Below, piece by piece: positions 1 through 7,796 of a stretch of DNA of 64,000 nucleotides. The translations under genes were made by a program, and so were the position numbers. Origin of the DNA: Porphyrobacter sp. HT-58-2 (lineage in GTDB: Bacteria > Pseudomonadota > Alphaproteobacteria > Sphingomonadales > Sphingomonadaceae). Positions within the stretch are counted from its first letter, which is position 1. Each line of letters opens with the position of its first letter. The notes beneath the pieces were generated by a model. It searched no databases. It saw only the letters and a list, made by a program, of their open reading frames with translations, and was not told the DNA's origin. The stretch is taken from positions 1,426,001-1,490,000 of the forward strand of contig NZ_CP022600.1 of the NCBI RefSeq assembly GCF_002952215.1. Direction: 5' to 3'.

Positions 1-384
1 GCGCCCTTCCAGCCGCGCCCAGCCATAGCCCTTGGGCTCGACGATCCATTCGGCCGGCATGAGCCGCACCGTTCCGTCCTTGGCGATGGTGCCGCGCATC
101 GAGAAACTGCCCGCGACCTTGCCGAGCCGTTGCCAGGTCTGGCTGACGATCGGAAAGAAGGCGAGCCGGGCGCTGATCCGATAGGGATAATTGGCCATGT
201 CGTGCGGCTCCACCCCGGTCACTTCAAGCATAGCGCCGTGCTCGCCATCGGGGCAGATATAGCTGCCGCCGTAGACCCCGGTCAGCCCTTTGGGATCGGC
301 GGGCATCTGCGCTTGCGCGGCGCTAGCGGGCAGCATGGCCAGCAGCGCCGCTGCGGTGATGGTGGCCCTATTGCTTGCGATCAT
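1..384 (-). CDS. Secreted protein of unknown function (3' end outside window)
   Basis: An open frame of 128 codons runs from ATG at 384 to the window edge without a stop, so the gene is partial. The N-terminus is a clear Sec signal peptide: a short basic start, then an alanine/leucine-rich core ending near AAQAQ (about residue 25). The mature part begins with a TGVYGGSYICPDGEHG stretch, which looks like a small beta-rich periplasmic domain, but I do not recognise the family. It is divergent from the crotonase gene at 599. Codon use matches the neighbours. Function unknown. Confidence 0.6.
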   Translation of the reverse strand, partial: MIASNRATITAAALLAMLPASAAQAQMPADPKGLTGVYGGSYICPDGEHGAMLEVTGVEPHDMANYPYRISARLAFFPIVSQTWQRLGKVAGSFSMRGTIAKDGTVRLMPAEWIVEPKGYGWARLEGR

Positions 385-598
385 GTCGAAATGTCCCCCT
401 TTGCTGCGGATGGGCTGGCACCCTTCCAGCCCCGCGCAAACATAAACCCCGATCGCGCGCCAATGCCATCACCTGTTTGGGGGGTGGCGGCCTAGCCATG
501 ATGACATGGCCGACCCCGCTGAGCGCCACTCGCATTTGCGGGGCTTTTCTTTTGCGCGCGCGGTGGCATCACATGCCGCAATTCAGGAGAGAGCCTCG
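385..598. promoter_or_regulatory. Divergent intergenic region
   Basis: These 214 bases separate a minus-strand secreted-protein gene from the plus-strand crotonase and should hold both promoters. No convincing -35/-10 pair could be picked by eye. CCCCGC at 514-519 can pair with GCGGGG at 537-542 and is followed by CTTTTCTTTT, a weak terminator-like or attenuator-like element. A purine-rich AGGAGAGAG ending just before 599 is the ribosome binding site that fixes the start of the next gene. Confidence 0.3.
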
Positions 599-1471
599 AT
601 GAGCCAATACAGCCAGATTATCCTCGACAAGCGCGAGGGCATCGCCACCATTACCTTGAACCGTCCCGACAAGATGAACGCCTATACCCGCACCATGGGG
701 CAGGAGATCATGGCGGCGATGGACGATATCGACGCGGATGACGCCGTGCGCGCCGTCATATTTACCGGCAGCGGCGAGCGTGCGTTCTGCGCAGGCGCTG
801 ACCTTACGCCCGAAGGGGGCGGGCAGGTGTTTTCCGATCCCACCGAGGTATCCGACCTGTCCGACCCCAAGGTACGCGACGGCGGGGGGCTGCTGACGCT
901 GCGCCTGTTCGAGAGCAAGAAGCCGCTCATCAGCGCCTGCAACGGCGTAGCGGTGGGCGTCGGCGCGACGATGCAACTGGCGATGGACATCCGCCTCGCC
1001 AGCACCACGGCGCGTTATGGCTTCGTCTTCGCCCGGCGCGGGATCGTGCCGGAGGCAGCATCGAGCTGGTTCCTGCCCCGGATCGTCGGCATCAGCCAGG
1101 CTCTGGAGTGGTGTTACACGGGCCGGATCTTCGATGCCGAGGAGGCGCGGGCAGGGGGGCTGGTGCGTTCGGTCCATACGCCTGAGGATCTGCTCCACGC
1201 CGCCAAGTCGCTCGCCAGCGAGATCGCCGAGAACACTTCCGCCATCTCGGTCGCCATGACGCGGGCAATGATGTGGCGGCTGGCGAGCGCCGATCACCCG
1301 ATGGAAGCGCACAAGATCGATTCCAGAGCGATCTATCGCCTAAGCAGGGGTGCTGACGCGAAGGAAGGGATCGCCAGCTTCCTCGAAAAGCGCCGCGCCA
1401 TGTATCCCGGCAAGGTCAGCGCCGACATGCCGGATTTCTACCCCTGGTGGGACGCGCGCCGCTATGAGTGA
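599..1471 (+). CDS. Enoyl-CoA hydratase/isomerase (crotonase) family protein
   Basis: A 290-residue protein with the crotonase fold. The first oxyanion-hole motif is at residues 63-68 (FCAGAD) and the CoA-binding N-terminal beta-strand pattern (ITLNRPDKMNAY) precedes it. The helix that usually carries the first catalytic Glu of hydratases reads GVGATMQLAMD and appears to lack it, while the second Glu is kept in GIVPEAAS; the reaction may therefore be isomerisation, or hydration with relaxed chemistry. ATG 599 is preferred over an in-frame upstream codon at 506 because an AGGAGAG site lies just before it and the family N-terminus starts there. The stop overlaps the MarR gene start by 8 bases, implying co-transcription. 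Confidence 0.88.
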   Translation: MSQYSQIILDKREGIATITLNRPDKMNAYTRTMGQEIMAAMDDIDADDAVRAVIFTGSGERAFCAGADLTPEGGGQVFSDPTEVSDLSDPKVRDGGGLLTLRLFESKKPLISACNGVAVGVGATMQLAMDIRLASTTARYGFVFARRGIVPEAASSWFLPRIVGISQALEWCYTGRIFDAEEARAGGLVRSVHTPEDLLHAAKSLASEIAENTSAISVAMTRAMMWRLASADHPMEAHKIDSRAIYRLSRGADAKEGIASFLEKRRAMYPGKVSADMPDFYPWWDARRYE

Positions 1472-1949
1472 GGAAGGCGGCGAGCTGGCCGGGTTTCTGC
1501 CCTACCAGCTCTCGGTCACGTCGAACGCGGTCAGCGGATTGATTGCGGAGCGTTACCGCAAGCGGTTCGGGCTCAAGATCCCCGAATGGCGGATCATGGC
1601 CGTACTGGGCGACGGAGCCAGCGCGGGCGGGTTGACCCAGCGCGCGCTCACCGCAGCGACGGTGATGGACAAGGTCGCGGTCAACCGTGCCGTCAAGGTG
1701 CTGGAGGAACGCGGGTTGATCGCCCGCGTGCCCAACCCCGGCGATGGCCGTTCGCACCTGCTGGCCCTGACGGGCGAGGGGCGGGCGATCCATGCCGAGG
1801 TGATGCCGCTCGCCCGCGCGACCGAACGCGATCTGTTGAGCGGTCTGGCCCTTGGAGAGGAGGCCCTGTTGCGCGGACTGCTGGCAAGGGTGCGCAGCCG
1901 CGCGATGCAACTGGCGGACGACAACGAAATGGGGCCGGAGAAGGTCTGA
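1464..1949 (+). CDS. MarR family transcriptional regulator
   Basis: A 161-residue winged-helix protein. The N-terminal helix (residues 8-30) would form the dimer interface. The DNA-binding core follows: IPEWRIMAVLG, then a recognition region around ATVMDKVAVNRAVKVLEERG, and a wing with NPGDGRSHLLALT. This order and length are typical of MarR. The ATG overlaps the end of the crotonase gene (…TATGAGTGA), so the two are probably one transcript, and the regulator may control acyl-CoA or aromatic-acid degradation genes in response to a CoA thioester. That target is inference from context; no operator palindrome was identified upstream of 599. Confidence 0.85.
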   Translation: MSEEGGELAGFLPYQLSVTSNAVSGLIAERYRKRFGLKIPEWRIMAVLGDGASAGGLTQRALTAATVMDKVAVNRAVKVLEERGLIARVPNPGDGRSHLLALTGEGRAIHAEVMPLARATERDLLSGLALGEEALLRGLLARVRSRAMQLADDNEMGPEKV

Positions 1950-1991
1950 ACCTCCCCCGGCCCCTGTTCCGGTTCCCGATTGACCGGCCGG

Positions 1992-2990
1992 TTACTTGTT
2001 GACCAGGTTATCCGAGATCGAGCAGGCTGCCGGGCCGAGAATGACCACGAACAGCGTCGGCAGAATGAACAGGATCAGCGGCACCGTCATGATCGCGGGC
2101 AGGCGCGCGGCCTTTTCCTCGGCGCGCATCATGCGCTCGTTGCGGAATTCGGCCGACAGCACGCGCAGCGCACTGGCGAGCGGCGTACCGTAACGCTCGG
2201 TCTGGATCATGGTCGTGACCACACCCTTCACCGCTTCCAGATTGACGCGGTAAGCCAGATTGTTGAACGCCATCTTGCGTTCGTTGAGGAAGCTCAGCTC
2301 GATCGCGGTCAGGGCGAATTCATCACCCAGTTCAGGGTAGGCGCGGCCGAGTTCCTTGGCGACGCGGTTGAAGGCGGCATCGACGGTCAGGCCCGCCTCG
2401 GCGCAGATCACCAGCAGATCGAGCGCATCGGGCAGACCGCGCTGAATTTCCAGCGTGCGCTTGGACGCCTTGTTGCTGAGGTAGAGTTCCGGTCCCTTGT
2501 AGGACAGGAACACGCTCATGGCGAAGGCGCCAAGCCTGGTCATCGGGCTCCAGTCAGGCCAGAACTCGACCACATAGATCAGCAGACCCATCATGCCGCC
2601 GATCACGATCGGCAGGATCGCGCGGGCGCCGATGATGAAGACCGCCAGTTCCTTGTTGCGATAGCCGGCATGGGCGAGCTTCTGCTGGATCGCCTTGATC
2701 TGGCTTTCCTGCAGAACGTTGAGCTTGTCGAGGCTGCTCTTGACCTTGTCGGTCGTGTCGGTGCGCCGCACCAGGCTGTTGCGCTTCTTGGAGGCCGAGG
2801 TGACGATCCCCGCCTTCAATTGCTCGCGCCGCGCTTCGAGTGCGCGCACGCGCTTGGCCATCGGGTCGCGGATCGTGACGGCAGCGTAGATTGCCAGCAT
2901 CACGGCCATTGCCGCCAGCGCTGCCAGGAAGGTGCCGACGAGAATGACGTCGAAACCAAGCAGCGTGGGTCCTGAGGGTTGATCGATCAT
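1992..2990 (-). CDS. tadC: Tad pilus inner-membrane platform protein TadC
   Basis: A 332-residue member of the type II secretion F (GspF-like) family. It has an N-terminal membrane segment (residues ~12-35), a cytoplasmic part with QRGLPDALDLLVICAEAGL and ELSFLNERKMAFNNLAYR typical of TadC, and a C-terminal hydrophobic pair ending in LILFILPTLFVVILGP. With TadB it forms the inner-membrane platform that couples the assembly ATPase to Flp pilus growth. ATG 2990 is used because the upstream extension overlaps tadB in a non-homologous frame. It is the last gene of the minus-strand Tad operon; tadD and the minor pilin genes that often follow are absent, and the next gene is convergent. Confidence 0.9.
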   Translation of the reverse strand: MIDQPSGPTLLGFDVILVGTFLAALAAMAVMLAIYAAVTIRDPMAKRVRALEARREQLKAGIVTSASKKRNSLVRRTDTTDKVKSSLDKLNVLQESQIKAIQQKLAHAGYRNKELAVFIIGARAILPIVIGGMMGLLIYVVEFWPDWSPMTRLGAFAMSVFLSYKGPELYLSNKASKRTLEIQRGLPDALDLLVICAEAGLTVDAAFNRVAKELGRAYPELGDEFALTAIELSFLNERKMAFNNLAYRVNLEAVKGVVTTMIQTERYGTPLASALRVLSAEFRNERMMRAEEKAARLPAIMTVPLILFILPTLFVVILGPAACSISDNLVNK

Positions 2991-3009
2991 GGTCCTGTGC
3001 CCTTCGCCG

Positions 3010-3981
3010 TCAGATTTCGAAGTTGACCATCTTGGCCATGATGAACACGCCGATGCCCATCCACACACCGGCGCCAAGGCCGGCGACGATCAGACGATCG
3101 TCGGTGAAGAAGGTGCTCATGTAATCGGGGTTGATGTACATGATCGCACCGAACACGAGGAAGGGCAGAGAACCGACGATATAGGCCGAGGCCTTCGATT
3201 CCGAGCTCATCGCCTTGATCTTGAGCTTCATCTGCGCGCGCTTGCGCAGCACGTCGGCAAGGTTCGACAGCGTCTCGGCCAGGTTGCCCCCGGTCTCGCG
3301 CTGGATCGCAAGGGTGATCGTAAAGAAGTTGAATTCAGCAATGCCGAGCTTGTCGGCCGTGTCCTGAAGCGCGTCTTCCATCGTTCGGCCGACCTTGATG
3401 CGGTCGATCACGGCCTTGAATTCGTAGCCGACAGGGCCAGGCACTTCCTGTGCCACGACGCCGAGCGTCTCGGTCACGGGCAGACCTGATCTGAGGCCGC
3501 GCACCAGCAGCTCGATCCCGTCGGGGAACTTGGAGACGAAGGCGTTGGTGCGCTTGCCGATCAGGTAACCGACCACCATGTGCGGAATACCGGCCCCCAC
3601 AAGCGCGCCCACGCCGAGCGAGAGCAAAAGCGCCTTGGTGGCGATATACATCAGCACCGTGATCGCCAGCGCAAGACCGATCGAGGCGTAGATATACTGG
3701 GAAACGGTCCACTTCTTGCCGGAGCGGTTGAGCCGCACTGCCAGCGCCTCGAGCCGCGAACCCGAGCCTGCAACCTTGTAGGCCTTCGGCTTGCGGGCAG
3801 CGATCGCGCGCTTGAACTGTGCGTCCACCTTGGCATCGAGGCTGTCGGAATGGCGGTAACGCACCGCTTCCATCCGGCGCTTCTGGGCCTTGGCCACGCC
3901 GGATCCGGCCACAACCAGATAGCCCATGACCAGCACGGCGAAGATCACCAGCGTAATGAGCAGGGTTTGGAAAAAGTCCAT
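3010..3981 (-). CDS. tadB: Tad pilus inner-membrane platform protein TadB
   Basis: A 323-residue GspF-domain protein. A first membrane span (residues 8-27) is followed by two further spans near residues 95-140, then the conserved cytoplasmic F domain with PDGIELLVRGLRSGLPV and ETGGNLAETLSNLADVLRKR, and a C-terminal span pair. It pairs with TadC in the pilus platform. A GGAAG site 7 bases before ATG 3981 supports the start. Only 107 bases separate it from cpaE, and this is where the motor ATPase gene cpaF/tadA normally lies; no ATPase motif can be found in any frame there. Confidence 0.9.
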   Translation of the reverse strand: MDFFQTLLITLVIFAVLVMGYLVVAGSGVAKAQKRRMEAVRYRHSDSLDAKVDAQFKRAIAARKPKAYKVAGSGSRLEALAVRLNRSGKKWTVSQYIYASIGLALAITVLMYIATKALLLSLGVGALVGAGIPHMVVGYLIGKRTNAFVSKFPDGIELLVRGLRSGLPVTETLGVVAQEVPGPVGYEFKAVIDRIKVGRTMEDALQDTADKLGIAEFNFFTITLAIQRETGGNLAETLSNLADVLRKRAQMKLKIKAMSSESKASAYIVGSLPFLVFGAIMYINPDYMSTFFTDDRLIVAGLGAGVWMGIGVFIMAKMVNFEI

Positions 3982-4088
3982 GCTGTTGCTTCCTGCCTAC
4001 GTCCGCCGGATTGCGGCGGTCCCCTTCCTGTGCGGGCGTCTGCGACGGACGCCGCGCTGCTGCGCGTTGCCCGTCGCTTCGCCGCGCC
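3982..4088. other. Short cpaE–tadB gap where cpaF would be expected
   Basis: This 107-base gap contains no Walker A or other ATPase-like coding remnant in the six frames as read by eye. In known Tad loci cpaF (tadA), a gene of about 1.4 kb, sits between cpaE and tadB. The gap carries imperfect GC-rich inverted repeats (CGTCCGCCGGATTGCGGCGG and similar) and the tadB ribosome binding site. It looks like a clean absence rather than a decayed gene. Confidence 0.55.
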
Positions 4089-5369
4089 TTACTCGGCCGT
4101 TTCCGGCTCGCTCTTGGCCTTCTTGGCCAGCAGCGATTTGAGGTCGAACCCACCGAGCAGCGACTTCTTCTCGCCGCCGATCTCCGACAGATCATCGCTG
4201 CTAACCCCCATCACGCGCTCGGCGATCTGGCGGATTGCAGCCGTTGCCTTGCTCGAACGGTTGGCATCGACGAACACCTGACCCAGCTTGGCCGCATTCG
4301 AGGCTGCCTTGATGTCATAGGGGATCACGAAATCGACCTTGCGTTCGATCGAGGCCTCGAAGTCCGCCTTGCTGATCTCGGCCAGGGCCGGCTGGACCTT
4401 GTTCGCCACGATCATGGGATGCGCATGGCTGGCATTGGCCTTGAGCCAGGACAGGATGCGGATCGTATCGCGCGCCGAGGCGAGCGTCAGTTCGCAGGTC
4501 AGCATCACCAGGTTCACGTCTGCCAGCACCTGCGGGAAGTTGATCAGCATGTTGCGCGGCAGATCGATCACCGTCATCTCGAAGGCCTGACGGAACTCGT
4601 CCTCCAGTTGCACGAAGGCCGAACCATCGGTCATCAGCGGCTGGTTGATCGGGGCTTCGGCCGACAGGATCGACAGGTTGTCCCCGGCACGCACCATCGC
4701 ACGTTCGATGAACAGCGGGTCGATCCGGCTCGGGTTCTCGATCGCGTCGGTCAGCCCGCGGCCCGGCTCCAGATCGAGGGCCAGCGCGCCGGTGCCGAAA
4801 TGCACATCGAGATCGAGCAGCGCGGTCGGCGACTTGTGTGCCTCGCTGAACAGCCAGGCGAGCGAGGTCGCCAGAGTCGAGGCGCCCACCCCGCCGCGCG
4901 TGCCGACCACCGCGGTCGAGATGTGGCGCTTGGCCGCATCGGCATCACCCGCCTTGGGGCTCATGAACACCGCCAGCGCCTGATTCAGGGCATCATGCAC
5001 CTGCTGCGGCGACAAGGGCTTGAGCAGGTAGTCATGGATCCCGCTCGAAAGCAGGTCGCGGTAGAGGCGCACGTCATTGACCTGGCCGATGGCAATCACG
5101 ACCGTTCCGGGCTCGCACACTTCGGCGAGCGCGTTGATGTCGTTGAGCGGATCGCCGCTTTCCGACAGGTCGACGATCAGGATCGCCGGCGAGGCGCTGA
5201 CCGACAGGGATTGCACCGCGTTGCGCAGGCCGCCCTTGTTGCACTTTTCCGGCTGCCAGCCGAGCTCGATCACCACCGGACGCAGCACATCAAGCGCGTT
5301 GTCGTCGCAGATATAGGCCGCAAAGGGGTCGCGATTTCCGGGCAGGCCCGATTTCCAGGGAGCATTCAT
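4089..5369 (-). CDS. cpaE: Tad pilus localisation protein CpaE/TadZ
   Basis: A 426-residue protein of two parts. Residues ~18-145 form a response-regulator-like domain (ILIVDLSESGD, then HDYLLKPLSPQQ). Residues ~150-400 form a MinD/ParA-like ATPase domain. The Walker A loop reads VVGTRGGVGAST, where the usual signature lysine and the invariant P-loop lysine are replaced, as in atypical TadZ proteins. The Walker B region is ALLDLDVHFG. CpaE/TadZ recruits the pilus machinery to a pole in characterised systems. The gene starts 3 bases after the cpaD stop, with GGAGG just upstream, so the two are translationally close. Confidence 0.9.
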   Translation of the reverse strand: MNAPWKSGLPGNRDPFAAYICDDNALDVLRPVVIELGWQPEKCNKGGLRNAVQSLSVSASPAILIVDLSESGDPLNDINALAEVCEPGTVVIAIGQVNDVRLYRDLLSSGIHDYLLKPLSPQQVHDALNQALAVFMSPKAGDADAAKRHISTAVVGTRGGVGASTLATSLAWLFSEAHKSPTALLDLDVHFGTGALALDLEPGRGLTDAIENPSRIDPLFIERAMVRAGDNLSILSAEAPINQPLMTDGSAFVQLEDEFRQAFEMTVIDLPRNMLINFPQVLADVNLVMLTCELTLASARDTIRILSWLKANASHAHPMIVANKVQPALAEISKADFEASIERKVDFVIPYDIKAASNAAKLGQVFVDANRSSKATAAIRQIAERVMGVSSDDLSEIGGEKKSLLGGFDLKSLLAKKAKSEPETAE

Positions 5370-5372
5370 GGC

Positions 5373-6053
5373 TTAGTTACCTCCTCCGCCGCCGCCACCG
5401 CCGCCGCCTGCACCGGCGCTGCCGGCATCCATCAGGCCGGCCTTGCCGGTGGGTTCCATCTCACGATATGACGAAATCGCCTTGTTCGAGGTGGCGATCA
5501 CGGTTTCGCTGGCGCCCTTCTTGCCCTCGAGCAGATCCTGCGGATCGGCGACCATCGCGGCAAGGTTGCCGTTGATTGCACAACCAAACCCCGGGCTTGT
5601 GGCATTGCCGTAGTTCATGTCCGATTTGGCCGACCAGTCCGGGCAGCCCGGAACGCTGGCAGTGGCGCGGGTGATCACCACGCGCGCCTGGCCCGGCTGG
5701 AGAGCGCCCGCTGTCACCGGTGCGGTATCGCTCAGCATCAGGCCATAACGCGCTGCCAGATCGCGGATCGCGTTGGCGACGGCCGGGTTCTGGCTCGGAT
5801 TTTCGATTGCGAGACGATCGCCGTAACGAAGGTCCATCGCTTCGAACCAACCGTTCAGGCGCTGCTGTTCCGAAATCGGCAGCCCGGCACTGTTGGTGTT
5901 GACGTCGAGCACCATGTTGGTGCGCTCCACCACCGGCTGCTTGGTGCTGTACAGCGATGTGTTGGTGGGCATCCCGCCGCAGCCAGCAAGGCCGAGGCCG
6001 AGCGCCATCGCCAGAGCGAGCTTAGGCAGCGTGGTGTGTCGTGCATTGGGCAT
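5373..6053 (-). CDS. cpaD: Tad pilus assembly lipoprotein CpaD
   Basis: A 226-residue lipoprotein. The signal sequence ends in the lipobox LAGC with the acylated Cys near residue 24. The body carries the CpaD-family pattern including DLAARYGLMLSD and RVVITRATASVPGCPDWS, and GFGCAINGNLAAMVADPQDLL. In known systems CpaD supports the secretin in the outer membrane. The extreme C-terminus is an uninterrupted run of ten glycines ending in Asn, encoded by GGC/GGT/GGA repeats; such low-complexity ends vary in length. ATG 6053 is chosen because the signal peptide begins there. It lies between cpaC and cpaE in the operon. Confidence 0.88.
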   Translation of the reverse strand: MPNARHTTLPKLALAMALGLGLAGCGGMPTNTSLYSTKQPVVERTNMVLDVNTNSAGLPISEQQRLNGWFEAMDLRYGDRLAIENPSQNPAVANAIRDLAARYGLMLSDTAPVTAGALQPGQARVVITRATASVPGCPDWSAKSDMNYGNATSPGFGCAINGNLAAMVADPQDLLEGKKGASETVIATSNKAISSYREMEPTGKAGLMDAGSAGAGGGGGGGGGGN

Positions 6054-6072
6054 CGTGATCACCTTTCTCACG

Positions 6073-7711
6073 TTAGAGGCTGAAGCCCGGGGCCGCAGCC
6101 TTGGCCTCGCGTTCCTGCTTGCGGTTCTTCTTGTCCGCACGGCGCGGCTTTTCGGGGCTGGTCGGCACGATCGCGGCCGGATCGGCCTCGCTCACTTGCG
6201 GGGCAGGTGCGTCCGGCTGCGCAGCGGTCGGGCCGGGGCGCTGTTCGCCCGAGACGCCCGCGTTGTTCTGATAGCCGAGCAGCTGCTGGAACTCGTTGGC
6301 CGAACGATAGCCGTCAGTCGGCAGCTTGATGTCCTTGGCGTCGACCGGCTTGACCAGATAGGGGGTCACGACGATCACCAGCTCGGTCTCGCCGCGACGG
6401 AATTCGCGGCTGCGGAACAGGTTGCCAAGGATCGGCACGTCACCCAGACCCGGTGCCTTGTCGATCGCCTGCTGCGAGCCTGCGCTCATCAGACCGGCGA
6501 TCATGAAGCTCTGGCCCGAGCCCAGCTCGACCGTGGTTTCGGTGCGGCGGGTGGTGATCGCGGGAACCTGGAAGCCGTTGAGCGTGATCGCCCCCTGGGT
6601 CGAAAGCTCCGAGACTTCCGGGCGGACGCGCATCGAGATGCGGCCGTTGGACAGGACGGTAGGCGTATAGGCCAGGCTCACGCCGAACTGGCGGAACTGC
6701 ACCGTCACCTGGCCGAGGCCCTGCGCGATCGGGATCGGGAATTCACCCCCTGCAAGGAAGGTCGCGGTTTCGCCCGAAAGCGCGGTAAGGTTCGGCTCGG
6801 TGATGGTGGTCACCAGGCCAAGACGTTCCGACAGGTCGAGCGCGCCCAGCGTGTTGATCCCGAACAGACGGCCAAGGCCCGACAGCGTGGTGCCGCCGTT
6901 GCTGTTGACCCCTGCGCCGGGGATTTCGATGGTCAGCGGCGTGCCGTCGGGGTTGAACAGCGGCAGGCCGGTCGGGCCGGTCGCCTGAACCACCCGGATC
7001 GGGTTCTGGATGCCATTGCCGACCGCCAGCGGGCCGGACACGCCGACTTCACCGGTAACGATCGAGCGGCCATTGCCGACCCCGAAGCGGAAGCCGCTGG
7101 TGGCGTCGAAGGTCTGCAGGTTGCCGCCGATTTCGCGCAGCAGGCTGCGGTTGACTTCGGCGATCTTGACCTGAAGGTTGACCTGCAGCGGGGTGGCGGT
7201 GCGCAGACGGCTGATGACATTGGCTTCTTCACCAAGGAAGGCCTGCACCAGACGTTCTGCCTCGGCGGCATCTTCCGGCGCGCCCACGGTGCCGGTCAGC
7301 AGCACGGTGTTGGCCCCCATCGTCGCCACGTTCACCTCGCTTGGCATCGGGCATCGCCATGGCGAGCATCTGATCGATGCTGCCGATGTTCGAGCCGACC
7401 CGGATGTTGGCCGAGAAGATCACATCGCCGCGTTCGTTGCTGGCATAGACGGTGGTCTCGCCGCCCGCCTTGCCGAACACGTAGAGCTGGCGCTGGGACT
7501 TCACCTGGACGTCGGCGATTTCGTCATTGGCGACGAAAACGTCGGTCATCGTGCCAGGCACGGTCACCAGCTGGCCCTTGCCGATCGACAGGACGATTTC
7601 CTGCGACGGGCTGACGACGGCCTGCGCGGTGGCGGTTGCCGCCGGCATGGCTGCCATCGGGACTGCGGCGAGCGCAGCAACCAGCAGCTTGATCTTGAAT
7701 TTGCGTGTCAT
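6073..7711 (-). pseudogene. cpaC: Tad pilus outer-membrane secretin CpaC, frameshifted
   Basis: Two frames together make one secretin. Frame 1 runs from ATG 7711 (AAGGGGG site upstream) and gives a signal peptide, the pilus N domain (LSIGKGQLVTVPGTMTDVFV) and part of a BON-like segment. Frame 2 covers about 7347 to 6073 and gives LLTGTVGAPEDAAEAERLVQ, then the secretin core with VTVQFRQFGVSLAYTPTVL and PGLGDVPILGNLFRSREFRR, and a Pro/Ala/Lys-rich tail. The frames meet at 7341-7356, where GGCATCG occurs twice in tandem (7343-7349, 7350-7356). Removing one 7-bp copy, or one of the two T at 7341-7342, restores a single frame. Without repair the product stops before the channel domain, so no secretin pore would form. 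An alternative ATG at 7783 would add 24 residues before the signal peptide and is less likely. Confidence 0.85.
7343..7356. repeat. 7-bp tandem duplication at the cpaC frameshift
   Basis: GGCATCG is repeated exactly twice with no spacer. Seven bases is one more than a multiple of three, so gain of one copy shifts the frame by +1. Deleting one copy joins …LAMAMP directly to SEVNVATMGANTVLL, which continues into conserved secretin sequence. Short tandem repeats of this sort can arise and revert by slippage. Confidence 0.8.
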
Positions 7712-7796
7712 GGGTTGGCCCCCTTCGGATGTTCCGCTGACCGCCCGAAGCTCAGGCGCATGAAGCGTGGTCTTGATCGACATGGTCGCGTGTCCC

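Noticed and set aside
1950..1991. Terminator between the MarR and tadC genes
   Set aside because: Only a short ACCGGCCGGT palindrome with no loop or T run is present; too weak to call.
3335..4195. An open frame across the cpaE–tadB gap as a cpaF remnant
   Set aside because: Its translation is Arg-rich shadow sequence with no Walker A, Walker B or Asp/His box.
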